Positions 29,574 through 41,539 of a stretch of DNA of 64,000 nucleotides are shown one piece after another. Below the pieces are notes generated by a model, which saw only the letters and a program-made list of their open reading frames with translations, was not told the origin of the DNA and ran no database searches. A program made the translations under genes and the position numbers. Numbering within the stretch: position 1 is the first letter of the stretch; every line of letters begins with the position of its first letter. Origin of the DNA: Vibrio cidicii (GTDB lineage: Bacteria > Pseudomonadota > Gammaproteobacteria > Enterobacterales > Vibrionaceae); assembly GCF_009763805.1 (NCBI RefSeq), contig NZ_CP046804.1, positions 248,001 through 312,000 of the forward strand, written 5' to 3'.

Positions 29574-29603
29574 AAAAAACGCTGCAATGTGCAGCGTTTT
29601 TTA
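29574..29603. terminator. Bidirectional terminator between flaE and crr
   Basis: 11-bp stem AAAACGCTGCA / TGCAGCGTTTT, loop ATG, with A and T runs on both sides. Confidence 0.92.
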
Positions 29604-29625
29604 TGTTCAGTTCTAAGTAAAATAA

Positions 29626-30135
29626 TTACTTAGTTACGCGCAGTACAGGCGTTTCACCGACAACCACTGAACCAGAAAGTTTGTTCAACTCTTTGATTTC
29701 ATCCATGTTAGAGATAACAACAGGAGTCAGAGTCGATTTTGCTTTCTCCTCAAGAAGCGCAAGATCGAACTCAATCACAGTGTCACCTGCTTTTACCGTT
29801 TGACCTTCTTCTGCGATACGCTTGAAGCCTTCACCTTTTAGCTCAACGGTATCAATACCAAAGTGAACGAAAAGCTCAACACCCTCGTCAGACTCGATAG
29901 AGAATGCGTGGTTTGTTTCGAAGATCTTACCGATAGTACCGTTTACAGGAGCAACCATCTTGTTGCCTGCTGGTTTGATAGCGATACCATCGCCTACGAT
30001 TTTCTCAGCAAAAACAACATCTGGCACATCTTCAATGTTTACGATTTCACCAGACAAAGGTGCGATGATCTCGATTGCGCCAGCATCAGCGCTGTCATCA
30101 GATACAAGCTTCTTAAGTTTATCAAACAGACCCAT
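29626..30135 (-). CDS. crr: PTS glucose-specific EIIA component (EIIA-Glc)
   Basis: 169 residues, cytoplasmic. The phosphorylated histidine is His91 ([14 protein letters not shown]; His90 in Met-less numbering), with the partner His in TNHAFSIES. It passes phosphate from HPr to sugar-specific IIBC proteins and, by its phosphorylation state, controls adenylate cyclase and inducer exclusion. Last gene of ptsH-ptsI-crr. Confidence 0.98.
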   Translation of the reverse strand: MGLFDKLKKLVSDDSADAGAIEIIAPLSGEIVNIEDVPDVVFAEKIVGDGIAIKPAGNKMVAPVNGTIGKIFETNHAFSIESDEGVELFVHFGIDTVELKGEGFKRIAEEGQTVKAGDTVIEFDLALLEEKAKSTLTPVVISNMDEIKELNKLSGSVVVGETPVLRVTK

Positions 30136-30194
30136 TGTGTCATGCTCCTAAGGTTTAGTTTTATTCTGTCGAATTATAGTATACCAATCCGAGT

Positions 30195-30222
30195 TGTTAG
30201 ACGACTTTTTTTAGTCGCCTAA
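30195..30222. other. Hairpin in the ptsI-crr gap
   Basis: Inverted repeat GTTAGACGACT / AGTCGCCTAAC, 10 of 11 paired, loop TTTTTT on the plus strand. It lies between the ptsI stop and the crr start and may stabilise, process or partly terminate the mRNA. Confidence 0.6.
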
Positions 30223-30254
30223 CGTATTCTATAAACTCGAATTTTGGCTGCAGA

Positions 30255-31979
30255 TTACTTCGCGTGCACTGCGATGAATTTTTCTACACACGCTTCAATT
30301 TCTGCTGCGGTTGGCAAGGCTAGTGCTTCTTCGGCCATTGCTTTGACTGCTGCAAAATTTGCGTTGCGGATTACTTTCTTCACTTTCGGAATTGAGATAC
30401 CGCTCATAGAGAACTCATCTAGCCCCATACCTAATAGTAGTAGAGTTGCGCGTTCATCACCCGCTAATTCGCCACACATGCCAGTCCATTTGCCTTCAGC
30501 ATGAGATGCATCAATAACTTGTTTGATAACAGTCAGCACTGCTGGTGAAAGTGGGTTGTAAAGATGAGAGATCATCTCATTACCACGGTCAACTGCGAGT
30601 GTGTACTGGGTCAGATCGTTGGTGCCGATTGAGAAGAATGACACTTCTTTGGCTAGGTGGTGTGCAATCGCTGCGGCTGCTGGCGTCTCAACCATAACAC
30701 CGATTTCGATGTTCTCGTCAAAAGCCAAACCTTCAGTACGCAGTTCTGCTTTGTACTCTTCGATCGCTTCTTTCAGCGCGCGAATTTCTTCAACAGAGAT
30801 GATCATTGGGAACATGATACGCAGCTTACCGTGTGCCGATGCACGCAGAATACCACGCAACTGGTCACGTAGAATTTCACGACGATCCAAGCTGATACGT
30901 ACCGCGCGCCAGCCAAGGAACGGGTTCATCTCTTTAGGTAGGTCCATATACGGCAGATCTTTGTCGCCACCGATATCCATAGTACGGATAATCACCGCTT
31001 GACCTTCCATTGCTTGCGCAACTTCTTTGTACGCTTGATACTGCTCTTCTTCAGTCGGCAGTGCGTCGCGGTCCATGAACAAAAACTCGGTACGATAGAG
31101 ACCAACACCTTCACCGCCATTGCGGATGATGCCGTCACAGTCTTTCACTGTACCGATATTGCCGCATACTTCTACACGATGGCCGTCTAGAGTTTCAGCA
31201 TGTAGATCTTTCAGTTTCGCCAGCTCTTCTTTCTCAGCCAAGAACGCCGCTTTGACCGCTTTGGCTTCTTCAAGCTCGTCGTCAGTTGGATTAACAATGA
31301 TCTTGTTGTTCATTGCATCGAGAATCAGCATGTCGCCGTTTTTCACTTGCGCAGTGATGTTGTTGGTACCAACGATCGCAGGCAATTCAAGAGAGCGAGC
31401 CATGATGGATGTGTGGGAGGTACGACCACCAATATCACAAGCAAAACCCAACACGTAGTTTAGGTTGATTTGTGCCGTTTCAGACGGTGTTAGGTCGTAA
31501 GCCACCAGAATAACTTCTTCATTGATGTCACTCAGTGACACAATGTTGATGCCTAGGGCGTTTTTAACGAAACGAGAACCGATATCGCGGATATCCGTGG
31601 CACGTTCTTTCAGGTACTCATCATCAAGAGACTCAAGCGCCATTGCCTGTTCCTCGATAACGGTATGAATTGCGTTATCTGCCGTCATCTTGTCATTCTT
31701 AATGAGCGCTAGGATCTCTTCTTCTAGCTCTTCATCTTCAAGAAGCATGATGTGACCTTCGAAGATCGCTTCCTTCTCTTCACCAAACGTTTCCAACGCT
31801 TTCTGCTTGATGGTTTCTAGCTGAGCAGAAGATTTAGAACGGGCATCGTAGAAACGCTTAATTTCAGCGTCTACTTGCTCTGCGGTGATAGTGTTAGTGT
31901 TTAGGACAATTTCATCTTCTTGAAGTAGTAGTGCTTTACCAATTGCAATACCAGGAGATGCCAGGATGCCTGAAATCAT
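30255..31979 (-). CDS. ptsI: PTS enzyme I (PEP-protein phosphotransferase)
   Basis: 574 residues. Takes phosphate from phosphoenolpyruvate and hands it to HPr. The active-site His189 is in [13 protein letters not shown], the PEP-binding signature [12 protein letters not shown] is in the middle and the C-terminal active site is [15 protein letters not shown] with the Cys in [11 protein letters not shown]. Second gene of the operon. Confidence 0.98.
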   Translation of the reverse strand: MISGILASPGIAIGKALLLQEDEIVLNTNTITAEQVDAEIKRFYDARSKSSAQLETIKQKALETFGEEKEAIFEGHIMLLEDEELEEEILALIKNDKMTADNAIHTVIEEQAMALESLDDEYLKERATDIRDIGSRFVKNALGINIVSLSDINEEVILVAYDLTPSETAQINLNYVLGFACDIGGRTSHTSIMARSLELPAIVGTNNITAQVKNGDMLILDAMNNKIIVNPTDDELEEAKAVKAAFLAEKEELAKLKDLHAETLDGHRVEVCGNIGTVKDCDGIIRNGGEGVGLYRTEFLFMDRDALPTEEEQYQAYKEVAQAMEGQAVIIRTMDIGGDKDLPYMDLPKEMNPFLGWRAVRISLDRREILRDQLRGILRASAHGKLRIMFPMIISVEEIRALKEAIEEYKAELRTEGLAFDENIEIGVMVETPAAAAIAHHLAKEVSFFSIGTNDLTQYTLAVDRGNEMISHLYNPLSPAVLTVIKQVIDASHAEGKWTGMCGELAGDERATLLLLGMGLDEFSMSGISIPKVKKVIRNANFAAVKAMAEEALALPTAAEIEACVEKFIAVHAK

Positions 31980-32070
31980 AGCCTTACCTTAAGTTGGTCA
32001 AACGTAAACGGGAATGTGTGACTAAATCGCTAACGAAAACTGTAGCTGACTAATCGGGTTTTATCTTCAA

Positions 32071-32102
32071 ACAAAGCCATTTAGTTGGCTAAATGGCTTT
32101 GT
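32071..32102. other. Perfect 14-bp hairpin in the ptsH-ptsI gap
   Basis: ACAAAGCCATTTAG (32071-32084) and CTAAATGGCTTTGT (32089-32102) with a 4-base loop, placed just after the ptsH stop on the minus strand. There is a short T tract only. It could act as a partial terminator that keeps HPr expression above enzyme I, which is inference. Confidence 0.75.
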
Positions 32103-32116
32103 TGAGGAAAATAGGA

Positions 32117-32374
32117 TTAGTGAAGTTGATCCATAAGAGCAACTAGGTGGTCAACTGCTTGTTTAGCCTGTGGGCCTTCAGCAGAAATAGTAACTACAGT
32201 GCCTTTCACAAGGCCAAGAGTTTGCAGTTTGAACAGACTTTTGGCGCTTGCGCTTTTGCCGTTAGAAGTCACAGTGATATCCGCATCGAAAGCTTTTGCT
32301 TCTTTTACGAACTGCGCAGCTGGACGAGTGTGAAGACCGTTTTCTGCTGTGATTTCTACTTGCTTCTCGTACAT
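32117..32374 (-). CDS. ptsH: PTS phosphocarrier protein HPr
   Basis: 85 residues when started at 32374 ([20 protein letters not shown]). The phosphorylated His15 ([10 protein letters not shown]) and conserved Ser46 ([10 protein letters not shown]) are in place. A frame extension upstream to 32416 has no support and would give an N-terminus not seen in HPr. First gene of ptsH-ptsI-crr; the promoter lies in 32375-32590. Confidence 0.98.
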   Translation of the reverse strand: MYEKQVEITAENGLHTRPAAQFVKEAKAFDADITVTSNGKSASAKSLFKLQTLGLVKGTVVTISAEGPQAKQAVDHLVALMDQLH

Positions 32375-32598
32375 GTGATATACCCCAATTGATTGTATTT
32401 TTGTTGATTGTGACAAGTTTTAAGCTTAACTGCTTTATTCAATACCCGCTAGCAACGGGATACGGTAAGCATGTTGAAGCTGACGCGAGTCAAAATTTTT
32501 TGCAACTCGTAACCTAAAAGGTTACATCGTTGTTATAAATTATTTTGAAGCTTAAAATAAAACATCCCGATATTACCAAAGGTGAGGCAGGGATCAAC

Positions 32599-32625
32599 AA
32601 AAAAGCCCCTGAATGGGGCTTTTTT
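32599..32625 (-). terminator. Terminator of cysK
   Basis: 11-bp stem AAAAAAGCCCC / GGGGCTTTTTT with a 5-base loop, symmetrical, so it can work on either strand; it lies after the cysK stop. Confidence 0.9.
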
Positions 32626-32651
32626 AAACGAAAAATTGATTTGGATTCGTA

Positions 32652-33620
32652 TTACTGCTGGTTCTCTTTCTCGGTGAAAATCCCTGCAAAAAGTGCTGTG
32701 CTCAAATAGCGTTCACCTGAACTTGGTAGCACAGTTACAATGGTTTTTCCTTCAAATTCAGGTAGTTCAGCAAGACGGTTTGCCGCAACCACAGCGGCGC
32801 CTGATGAAATACCCGCCAAAATGCCTTCCTCTTCCATCAGACGACGAGCCATCTCAATCGCTTCGTCGGATGTAACGGTTTCGACGCGGTCAATCATCTC
32901 TAAATCTAGGTTGCCAGGAATGAAACCTGCGCCGATACCTTGAATTTTGTGTGGCGCTGGTTTGATCTCTTCACCCGCAAGCGCTTGGCTAATGACAGGA
33001 GATTCCGCTGGCTCAACGGCAACAGAGGTGATGGCTTTGCCTTTCTCGCCTTTGATGTAGCGGCTAGTGCCCGTTAACGTACCGCCAGTACCTACACCAG
33101 CAACGAATACGTCTACCTGGCCATCGGTCGCTTCCCAAATTTCAGGACCTGTCGTTTTTTCGTGGATTTGTGGGTTGGCTGGGTTATTAAATTGTTGGAG
33201 TAGCAGATACTTTTCTGGATTGCTGGCTACGATCTCTTCAGCTCTGGCGATTGCCCCTTTCATGCCTTTCGCCGCTTCAGTCAGTTCGAGATTTGCCCCC
33301 AGCGCTTTGAGAAGTTTGCGACGCTCAAGGCTCATTGATTCTGGCATGGTCAGCGTTAATTTGTAGCCACGAGCAGCGGCGACGAATGCCAACGCAACAC
33401 CGGTGTTTCCGCTGGTTGGCTCGACGAGTTCTACACCAGGTTTAAGCGTTCCTGCCTTCTCGGCTTCCCAAATCATATTTGCACCGATTCGGCATTTCAC
33501 GCTGAAACTTGGGTTGCGCGATTCAATCTTGGCTAACACTTTGCCTTTACTGACTTTGTTCAAACGAACGAGAGGAGTATTGCCGATGGTCAGAGAGTTG
33601 TCTTCGTAGATTTTGCTCAT
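32652..33620 (-). CDS. cysK: Cysteine synthase A (O-acetylserine sulfhydrylase)
   Basis: 322 residues, PLP enzyme that makes cysteine from O-acetylserine and sulfide. The [10 protein letters not shown] loop and VGTGGTLTG phosphate-binding loop are present. One oddity: the PLP lysine region reads [19 protein letters not shown], and the Lys is in SVKCR as expected for CysK. Encoded beside cysZ, the sulfate transporter, which fits sulfur assimilation. Confidence 0.96.
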   Translation of the reverse strand: MSKIYEDNSLTIGNTPLVRLNKVSKGKVLAKIESRNPSFSVKCRIGANMIWEAEKAGTLKPGVELVEPTSGNTGVALAFVAAARGYKLTLTMPESMSLERRKLLKALGANLELTEAAKGMKGAIARAEEIVASNPEKYLLLQQFNNPANPQIHEKTTGPEIWEATDGQVDVFVAGVGTGGTLTGTSRYIKGEKGKAITSVAVEPAESPVISQALAGEEIKPAPHKIQGIGAGFIPGNLDLEMIDRVETVTSDEAIEMARRLMEEEGILAGISSGAAVVAANRLAELPEFEGKTIVTVLPSSGERYLSTALFAGIFTEKENQQ

Positions 33621-33739
33621 GGTGATGTTCCTTCATTACACGTTTAGTGAATATGGCAAAAGAATATGCTGGTTATAAACAACGGAAAAGGATTAAAAAG
33701 TTATATCTTATGAGGGCGGGCGCTGTTGGAACGAAATAT

Positions 33740-33770
33740 TGCCAGACGAGGCAAACTCACTCATCTGGCA
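33740..33770 (-). terminator. Hairpin after cysZ
   Basis: TGCCAGACGAG / CTCATCTGGCA, 10 of 11 paired with a 9-base loop, just after the cysZ stop. It lacks a good T tract, so it is a weak terminator candidate. Confidence 0.5.
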
Positions 33771-33775
33771 CAAGA

Positions 33776-34513
33776 TCAACGCTTAAACTCATTCACCCAC
33801 ATGGCCGTTGCGCCGCATACAGCTATGGGCATGACGAAGAGGTTCAAAATCGGGATAGAAGTGAATATCGAAACCACCGCACCAAAGGTGTAGGCTTTGG
33901 TTTGATTTTGTTTCAAAGTGTTTCTCATGTCGTTGAAAGGCACTTTGTGATTATCAAACGGATAGTCACAATATTGAATGGCAAGCATCCAAGCTGTGAA
34001 GATAAACCATAGCACTGGGCCGAGCGTTTGCCCGAGTGCAGGGATCAGCAGCAGGATAAATAAACCAATCACTTTCGGTAGAACATAAAGAAGCTTACGC
34101 CACTCACGGGCGAGTGCGCGAGGAACGTCTTTGAGCACCGCCGTTATACCCTCGTCATTAACCTTTTGACCTGTGAGTGCCTCCTCCACCTTTTCGGCCA
34201 ATAAACCATTAAATGGTGCGGCGATAAAATTCGCTAAGGTGCTAAAGAAATAGGAAAACGTTGCAATGATGGTAAGCGCCAATAAAGGCCACAACACGTA
34301 ACTTAGCCAAGACAAAAACTCGGGCAGTTGACCAACCCAGTTGTCAATCCAACCATTTAGGTGTGAGAAGAGATAGTAAAGCGCACCGCCAACCAGCAGC
34401 AGATTCGCTAGCAGTGGCAAAATAATGAAGCGTCGGATACGTGGAGCAAAGGCCAGCTCGAGGCCGTAGAAAAAATAGCCAAACCCACTGCGTTGATTAT
34501 ACTCAGTATTCAT
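33776..34513 (-). CDS. cysZ: Sulfate transporter CysZ
   Basis: 245 residues with several long hydrophobic segments (for example LPLLANLLLVGGALYYLF and VIGLFILLLIPALGQTLGPV). It imports sulfate for cysteine biosynthesis. The start at 34513 (MNTEYNQRSG) gives the family length; a 25-codon extension upstream has no ribosome site. Adjacent to cysK on the same strand. Confidence 0.94.
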   Translation of the reverse strand: MNTEYNQRSGFGYFFYGLELAFAPRIRRFIILPLLANLLLVGGALYYLFSHLNGWIDNWVGQLPEFLSWLSYVLWPLLALTIIATFSYFFSTLANFIAAPFNGLLAEKVEEALTGQKVNDEGITAVLKDVPRALAREWRKLLYVLPKVIGLFILLLIPALGQTLGPVLWFIFTAWMLAIQYCDYPFDNHKVPFNDMRNTLKQNQTKAYTFGAVVSIFTSIPILNLFVMPIAVCGATAMWVNEFKR

Positions 34514-34733
34514 CTCGTTGTTCTGCAAAAGAAATAGAACGTTTATTGTACTCATCTGGTGAGAGAAAAAAAGCGTGGAAGAAATCACACCAATTACGGA
34601 ACTTATGACATTAATTTGTTCTAACTCTCTTGTTATCTTTGGTAAAGTAACACGATAATGATGTTTTAACTGACCCGCAGAGACCTTTCAAAGTTTTGTC
34701 ACTGGTGTGTCTTGGGGAATATGAGAGTAAAAA

Positions 34734-35627
34734 ATGCAGGAATTGCGATTCGTACTCATTGTTGTCGGTGCTCTGGCAATTGCAGCGTTGCTGTTTCACG
34801 GATTATGGACAAGTAAGAAAGAAGGAAAAGCCAAGTTCGGTGATAAGCCACTCAGTAAACTGGATTTGAGTGAAAACGATACGCAGGAAAGTACACTGAG
34901 CGTTGCGCCTGAAGATGATTTTGAAATTATTCGCAAAGAGCGTAAAGAACCTGCGTTTGAAGAGAACATGCCTTTCTCACCAGATCCTTTAATTGGCGAC
35001 CCATTGATCGACGATTTAGACAATCAAGATAGAAGATTCGCTGAGCCTGCCCAAGCTGTCAGAAATGATGATGTTGAGATTACGCCAAGTTTTTCTGCAT
35101 CGGAAACCACTGAACCTGTTGAAGATGAGTTGGTTTTGCCCTCAGAACAAGTTGAGCTCAAACAGAACAACATCCTTGGAAGTGAAGCCCAGACAGAAGC
35201 TGAACCTGAGATGGAAGTGATTGTTTTAAATGTTCACTGTGCAGGAGAGGATCCGTTTGTTGGTACTCGACTGTTTGACAGCATGCAGCAAAACGGGCTG
35301 ATTTACGGTGAAATGGACATTTTCCATCGCCATGCAGATTTATCAGGGAACGGTAAAGTGCTCTTTAGTGTTGCCAATATGATGCACCCAGGCACGTTAA
35401 AACACGATGATCCGGCGACTTTTACCACTAAAGGCATCTCCTTTTTCATGACGCTGCCTTGCTATGGTGATGCCGAGCAGAATTTCAAGCTGATGCTGAA
35501 AACTGCCCAGCAGATTGCTGACGACTTGGGGGCAAATGTGCTTGATGACCGTCGCAACCTGATAACGCCCGACAGATTGGCCGCGTACAGACGCCAAATT
35601 GTTGAGTTTAAGACCACAAAGTCTTAA
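34734..35627 (+). CDS. zipA: Cell division protein ZipA
   Basis: 297 residues. N-terminal membrane anchor ([20 protein letters not shown]), then a charged flexible linker (about 30-160) rich in Glu, Asp and Pro, and the C-terminal ZipA domain (about 165-295) that binds the FtsZ tail. It tethers the Z ring to the inner membrane. Followed by ligA, as in other gamma-proteobacteria. Confidence 0.96.
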   Translation: MQELRFVLIVVGALAIAALLFHGLWTSKKEGKAKFGDKPLSKLDLSENDTQESTLSVAPEDDFEIIRKERKEPAFEENMPFSPDPLIGDPLIDDLDNQDRRFAEPAQAVRNDDVEITPSFSASETTEPVEDELVLPSEQVELKQNNILGSEAQTEAEPEMEVIVLNVHCAGEDPFVGTRLFDSMQQNGLIYGEMDIFHRHADLSGNGKVLFSVANMMHPGTLKHDDPATFTTKGISFFMTLPCYGDAEQNFKLMLKTAQQIADDLGANVLDDRRNLITPDRLAAYRRQIVEFKTTKS

Positions 35628-35640
35628 GCTTCCAGGTTAA

Positions 35641-37701
<2,061 letters not shown>

Positions 37702-37725
37702 AGAACAAAATTCAGAGAAATCTAA

Positions 37726-37760
37726 AACCCTCTAAAGGAAACTTTAGAGGGTTATTTTTT
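37726..37760 (+). terminator. Terminator of ligA
   Basis: 12-bp stem AACCCTCTAAAG / CTTTAGAGGGTT with loop GAAA, followed by ATTTTTTT. Confidence 0.93.
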
Positions 37761-38188
37761 TATCAAAAATAATCCCGTCCACAATAGGAGAACAACCCTT
37801 GCAGATTCTGCTGTGAGCAACCTCACCACTTGATTTCATTTTGTTTCTCACTCCGAAAAATGCGACGCACTTCAATGTGTTTGTTTTATCATATTGTTTT
37901 TAAAGGTTTTTTCTGAACTTTTCTCTGTCAGGTGAAAATTAGATCTTGATCAATCTAGAGCAGAGAAATTTGGGGTTGCTCATATTTTTTTAGAAAAAAA
38001 ATAAGTTCTGATTGGATGTTTTACGCCGCGAAGTTAGTCTATGGACATGGATACACACGGTGTATGCAGGAAAAACAAAAACCAACATTAGCAATAATGC
38101 GGTTTTCACAGGAAATGATTTCTCCCCTTCGGCGGCCAACTAAAGGTGAGAAAAATAATACAGCTATATCCATTTTTAGGAGTTTTCC
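37761..38188 (+). other. 428-base regulatory leader upstream of the chitoporin gene
   Basis: No gene supported. AT-rich. It holds a CRP-like site (37812), T-rich stretches around 37880-38000, and a ribosome site AGGAG at 38179-38183 for the porin. The length suggests complex control, possibly an mRNA leader or a small RNA target. Confidence 0.6.
37812..37827 (+). promoter_or_regulatory. Probable CRP site upstream of the chitoporin gene
   Basis: TGTGA-N6-TCACC, one base from the consensus TGTGA-N6-TCACA, about 370 bases before the start. Chitin genes are known to be CRP-controlled in Vibrio. Confidence 0.6.
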
Positions 38189-39199
38189 ATGGACAAAATG
38201 TTTAAACGTACTCTTCTAGGCGCAGCCGTTGCAGCAGCTGCAATCTCTGGTTCTGCAAATGCCGCTGTTGAATTAAACGGAAAGGCATTACAGGTTTACG
38301 GCCAAGCAGCCGGTTTCGTTCACATTACTAACCCTGATCAAGGCGATAATTCTGTCTCTGCAGTGATTGAGTCGCGTGTTGGTTTCAAAGGTGTGGTCGA
38401 ATTTGAAGACTTTGGTCCAAATTTTGTTTGGCAAATCGAAGGTGGTAACGCTGATAACTCTGCTAAATCTGGTCAACTAGGTGCTCGTGATACTTATCTT
38501 GGTCTTGCCTTTGATGGTGCTGGTTCAATTAAGTACGGTCGTCAACTTGTTGCTGCGTACAACTACGTAGACTGGCCACACTCAAACCCTGGTTTGGGTA
38601 ACGTATTTGACTGGAATAACGATATCGGCGCTGGTTATCAAGATCGTGCAGACCATGTAATCCGTTTTGACTCAGAAACTTTCGGTGGCTTCAACTACCA
38701 AGTTACTTTAAGTGGCATGGAAAAAACCACCGATGCACTTGTTGTGAGTATTGGTGCTTCTTACCAAGCGGGCCCAGTTAATATTCACGGCGGTTACTAT
38801 ACTCAAGCCGAATACACAGAGAAAGTGAATAACGTAGACACCAAGAAAGGTGACATCAACTACGCAATTATCGGTGCAACAGCAGGCTTTGATTCATTGA
38901 CGATTACCGGCGCGGTTAAACTCATGAACAACAACCTAGATGACAAAGAGCAATTGGCATATTCTGCAACGGCGCAGTATGTTAATAATTCTTGGGTTTA
39001 CAAGCTGGGTCTAGCTGGTACAACCGATTCTGAAACAAAAGGCAAAACAGACAAAGATACCGCAGACCTTGCTGTTACGGCCCGTCTAGGTTACTTGCTG
39101 CCAAGCACTTACCTATTCATGGATCTACGTAACTACAAGATGAACAATGCTGACAGCTTCGATAACAACCTACTTATCGGTGCAGAATACTACTTCTAA
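38189..39199 (+). CDS. chiP: Outer-membrane porin, probable chitoporin ChiP
   Basis: 336 residues with a signal peptide (about 1-25, ending ANA). The mature part has the alternating pattern of a 16-strand porin (LNGKALQVYGQAAGFVHI, VEFEDFGPNFVWQIEGGN) and ends in aromatic Phe (GAEYYF), the usual outer-membrane signal. In V. cholerae the gene right after ligA encodes the chitoporin, and the rest of the window is rich in chitin genes; that is the basis for the name. A general OmpU/OmpC-like porin cannot be ruled out. Confidence 0.78.
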   Translation: MDKMFKRTLLGAAVAAAAISGSANAAVELNGKALQVYGQAAGFVHITNPDQGDNSVSAVIESRVGFKGVVEFEDFGPNFVWQIEGGNADNSAKSGQLGARDTYLGLAFDGAGSIKYGRQLVAAYNYVDWPHSNPGLGNVFDWNNDIGAGYQDRADHVIRFDSETFGGFNYQVTLSGMEKTTDALVVSIGASYQAGPVNIHGGYYTQAEYTEKVNNVDTKKGDINYAIIGATAGFDSLTITGAVKLMNNNLDDKEQLAYSATAQYVNNSWVYKLGLAGTTDSETKGKTDKDTADLAVTARLGYLLPSTYLFMDLRNYKMNNADSFDNNLLIGAEYYF

Positions 39200-39238
39200 G
39201 AAGTGGATGAGTTCTTGTTAGCAATATAGTACTGTTTT

Positions 39239-39268
39239 CGAGCACCGTTATCGGTGCTCGATTTTTTT
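39239..39268 (+). terminator. Terminator after the porin gene
   Basis: 9-bp stem CGAGCACCG / CGGTGCTCG, loop TTAT, followed by ATTTTTTT. Confidence 0.92.
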
Positions 39269-39279
39269 GGAGAATTAAC

Positions 39280-39918
39280 ATGAATTTTCGAACTTCGGCC
39301 TTGTTGCTAGTGAGCACACTCTGTTCTGGTGCCACGCTTGCTGCCGTGCAAGTGAATTTATCTAAAGACGTTGAGTTGCTGGCAGTGAACGGGGAAGAAA
39401 TAGGTTTACGCCTATTTAGTAAAAGTGAACTGCAATTAGAAGATGGCCTCAATCAATTTGTGCTACGTGCGTCTAAGTTAGTGCGTCAGGCAAACGGCGA
39501 ATTTGAAAAGTTTAATTCTGATCCCGTTATCATTACATTTAATGGCAAAGATCAGAAAATCCAACTATCCCCACAAGGCGATATTGCAACGACGGTAGAT
39601 GCAGACCATTTTAACAAACAGCCTTATTTTACTTTGAGCTCTTCTTCTCATGTTCAAGTCGAGCAAGAATTGTTGCCACGCGGCCCGGGCATAACTCGTG
39701 ATTATGAAAAAGAGATCGCTCGTTTCAACGCGCAACGCAATATCCCAATTGGTAAAGCATCGATTGAAAGCCAGTTTTCTGAAAAACAGATGGACTCAAC
39801 TGAAAAAGCAACGTCTGTGGGTGCAAAGTCTAACAGCTTAAAAATGGTTAAAGCTCAGTACCTTGCTTTGACGGAAGAGGAGAGAAAACAGTTTCTTTCC
39901 TGGGCGGTCGCGCAGTAA
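39280..39918 (+). CDS. YccT-like DUF2057 family periplasmic protein
   Basis: 212 residues with a signal peptide (about 1-21, ending LAA). The DUF2057/UPF0319 domain begins VQVNLSKDVELLAVNGEE. The protein is of unknown function. A ribosome site GGAG is squeezed between the porin terminator and the ATG. A Lys/Ser-rich tail (about 150-190) precedes the conserved C-terminus SWAVAQ. Confidence 0.85.
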   Translation: MNFRTSALLLVSTLCSGATLAAVQVNLSKDVELLAVNGEEIGLRLFSKSELQLEDGLNQFVLRASKLVRQANGEFEKFNSDPVIITFNGKDQKIQLSPQGDIATTVDADHFNKQPYFTLSSSSHVQVEQELLPRGPGITRDYEKEIARFNAQRNIPIGKASIESQFSEKQMDSTEKATSVGAKSNSLKMVKAQYLALTEEERKQFLSWAVAQ

Positions 39919-39952
39919 TCGCCTGTTAGACGGATGTGATGGTTATAGAAAC

Positions 39953-39988
39953 AGGCTGGGGGAGTATGACTTGCTTCCCCAGCCTTTA
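39953..39988. terminator. Hairpin between convergent DUF2057 and nfeD genes
   Basis: AGGCTGGGG and CCCCAGCCT arms with a 15-base loop; short T tract TTT on the plus strand. A weak bidirectional terminator. Confidence 0.6.
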
Positions 39989-39990
39989 GA

Positions 39991-40443
39991 CTATTCAGTT
40001 TTTTCAAGTACGAGAATAATCCCTTCCATCGCGACAATTTTAGCTTTACTTCCGGATGGCATATTTGTTGTCGATTTCGCTGACCAAGTTGTATCGGCAA
40101 TCCGAATGCGGTTCATTCCTACCTGAATATCTTCTTCGAGAATCAATTCTTGGCCAACGAGTTGTTTCTGCTTTTGGTTTAGATCGCGGGAGGCGTCGCT
40201 TTGCTTATCATGTTTTAACTGGCGTCGCCACCAAATCCAAGTTGTTACCAGAGAAAAGGCGGCGAAGGCGCTCCATTGCACTGGCCAAGCAAATGGCATC
40301 AACGAAAGAAGCAGACCAACGGCGAGCGCAGAAATACCGAACCAGAGAAAATAACCTGCTGTACCGAGTAATTCGACGGCCAATAAGGCCAGCCCGAGAG
40401 CCAGCCAATGCCAGTGATTCATGCCTTCGAGTAATTCGACCAA
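39991..40443 (-). CDS. NfeD-family membrane protein (YbbJ-like)
   Basis: 150 residues: two to three membrane segments in the first half (LALGLALLAVELLGTAGYFL, PVQWSAFAAFSLVTTWIW) and a C-terminal OB-fold domain (QVGMNRIRIADTTWSAKSTT). NfeD proteins pair with SPFH proteins and are thought to help organise membrane microdomains. The qmcA gene lies directly upstream on the same strand with 9 bases between them. Confidence 0.9.
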   Translation of the reverse strand: MVELLEGMNHWHWLALGLALLAVELLGTAGYFLWFGISALAVGLLLSLMPFAWPVQWSAFAAFSLVTTWIWWRRQLKHDKQSDASRDLNQKQKQLVGQELILEEDIQVGMNRIRIADTTWSAKSTTNMPSGSKAKIVAMEGIILVLEKTE

Positions 40444-40452
40444 GGGACCTCC

Positions 40453-41373
40453 TTAGTGGTTGTCTTTGCTGTGTTTAAACATTTCAGCAATACCAGCGAC
40501 TGACCCCATTAAACCGGTTGCTTCAAGTGGCAGCATAATGATCTTGCCATTCTCGGCTTGACCAATGGCTTTAAGGGCTTCCGTATAGCCTTGGGCAATA
40601 AAGTAGTTCACGGCTTGCATGTCGCCTTTGGCGATTGCTTCTGAAACCATGGTTGTCGCTTTAGCTTCCGCTTCGGCTGCACGCTCGCGCGCTTCTGCCT
40701 GTAAAATGGCGGCTTGTTTTTCCCCTTCGGCTTTTAAAATTTCCGACTGCTTTTGACCTTCAGCGCGTAGAATTTGTGCTTGGCGAACCCCTTCTGCTTC
40801 CAGAACTTCGGCACGTTTATTCCGTTCAGCTTTCATTTGCGCGTTCATCGCTGCCGTTAGGTCGGCTGGTGGTTGCACATCCTTGATTTCAATACGAGTG
40901 ACTTTGATTCCCCAAGGGTTGGTTGCTTGGTCTACGATCGAGAGCAGCTTAGTGTTGATCATGTCACGTTGACTAAGCATTTCATCGAGCTCCATAGAGC
41001 CAAGGACGGTACGCATGTTGGTTAGAGTTAAGTTGCGGATTGCGTGTTCAAGATCGTTGACTTCATAGGCTGCGCGAGCCGCATCTATAACCTGCACAAA
41101 GCAGACAGCATCAATGGTGACGTTCGCGTTGTCTTTTGAGATGACTTCTTGAGCAGGAATATCGAGCACTCTCTCCATCATATTGATTTTATGACCGATC
41201 GAATCAATAAATGGAATGATTAAGTTGAGTCCTGGCTTGAGGGATTGTGTGTAGCGACCAAAACGTTCCACTGTCCAGTTGTTCCCTTGTGGGACCGTTT
41301 TAACGCCGGCAGCAATGAAAATAATAACAACGAAAACGAGTACAGCTATGGTGATCATAGAGTCAATAGGCAT
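40453..41373 (-). CDS. qmcA: SPFH/stomatin-family membrane protein QmcA
   Basis: 306 residues with an N-terminal membrane anchor (about 6-24), a SPFH domain ([20 protein letters not shown]) and an Ala/Glu-rich coiled coil (about 190-255). Role in membrane organisation and quality control. The ATG at 41373 ([10 protein letters not shown]) is chosen because AAGGA lies 8 bases upstream; an extension to 41406 has none. In an operon with the NfeD partner. Confidence 0.93.
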   Translation of the reverse strand: MPIDSMITIAVLVFVVIIFIAAGVKTVPQGNNWTVERFGRYTQSLKPGLNLIIPFIDSIGHKINMMERVLDIPAQEVISKDNANVTIDAVCFVQVIDAARAAYEVNDLEHAIRNLTLTNMRTVLGSMELDEMLSQRDMINTKLLSIVDQATNPWGIKVTRIEIKDVQPPADLTAAMNAQMKAERNKRAEVLEAEGVRQAQILRAEGQKQSEILKAEGEKQAAILQAEARERAAEAEAKATTMVSEAIAKGDMQAVNYFIAQGYTEALKAIGQAENGKIIMLPLEATGLMGSVAGIAEMFKHSKDNH

Positions 41374-41474
41374 GAGAAAGTCCTTGGTGATAAATAACTT
41401 ATGCAATTGGTTTATTTTTGCTTATTTTGTAAACAAAAACAACGTGATAAATGCGAGCTTTACCCCGTTTCAGA

Positions 41475-41501
41475 CAAAATAAAAGCCGGTAAAGTCCGGC
41501 T
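41475..41501 (-). terminator. Terminator of cnoX
   Basis: On the minus strand AGCCGG / CCGGCT, loop ACTTTA, then TTTATTTT. Confidence 0.85.
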
Positions 41502-41539
41502 GTAAATTATTGATTTAACTTAAATAAGTAGAGGCTAAT

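Noticed and set aside
38016..38219. Open frame in the chitoporin leader
   Set aside because: It overlaps the porin signal peptide in another frame, lacks a ribosome site and has no recognisable sequence.
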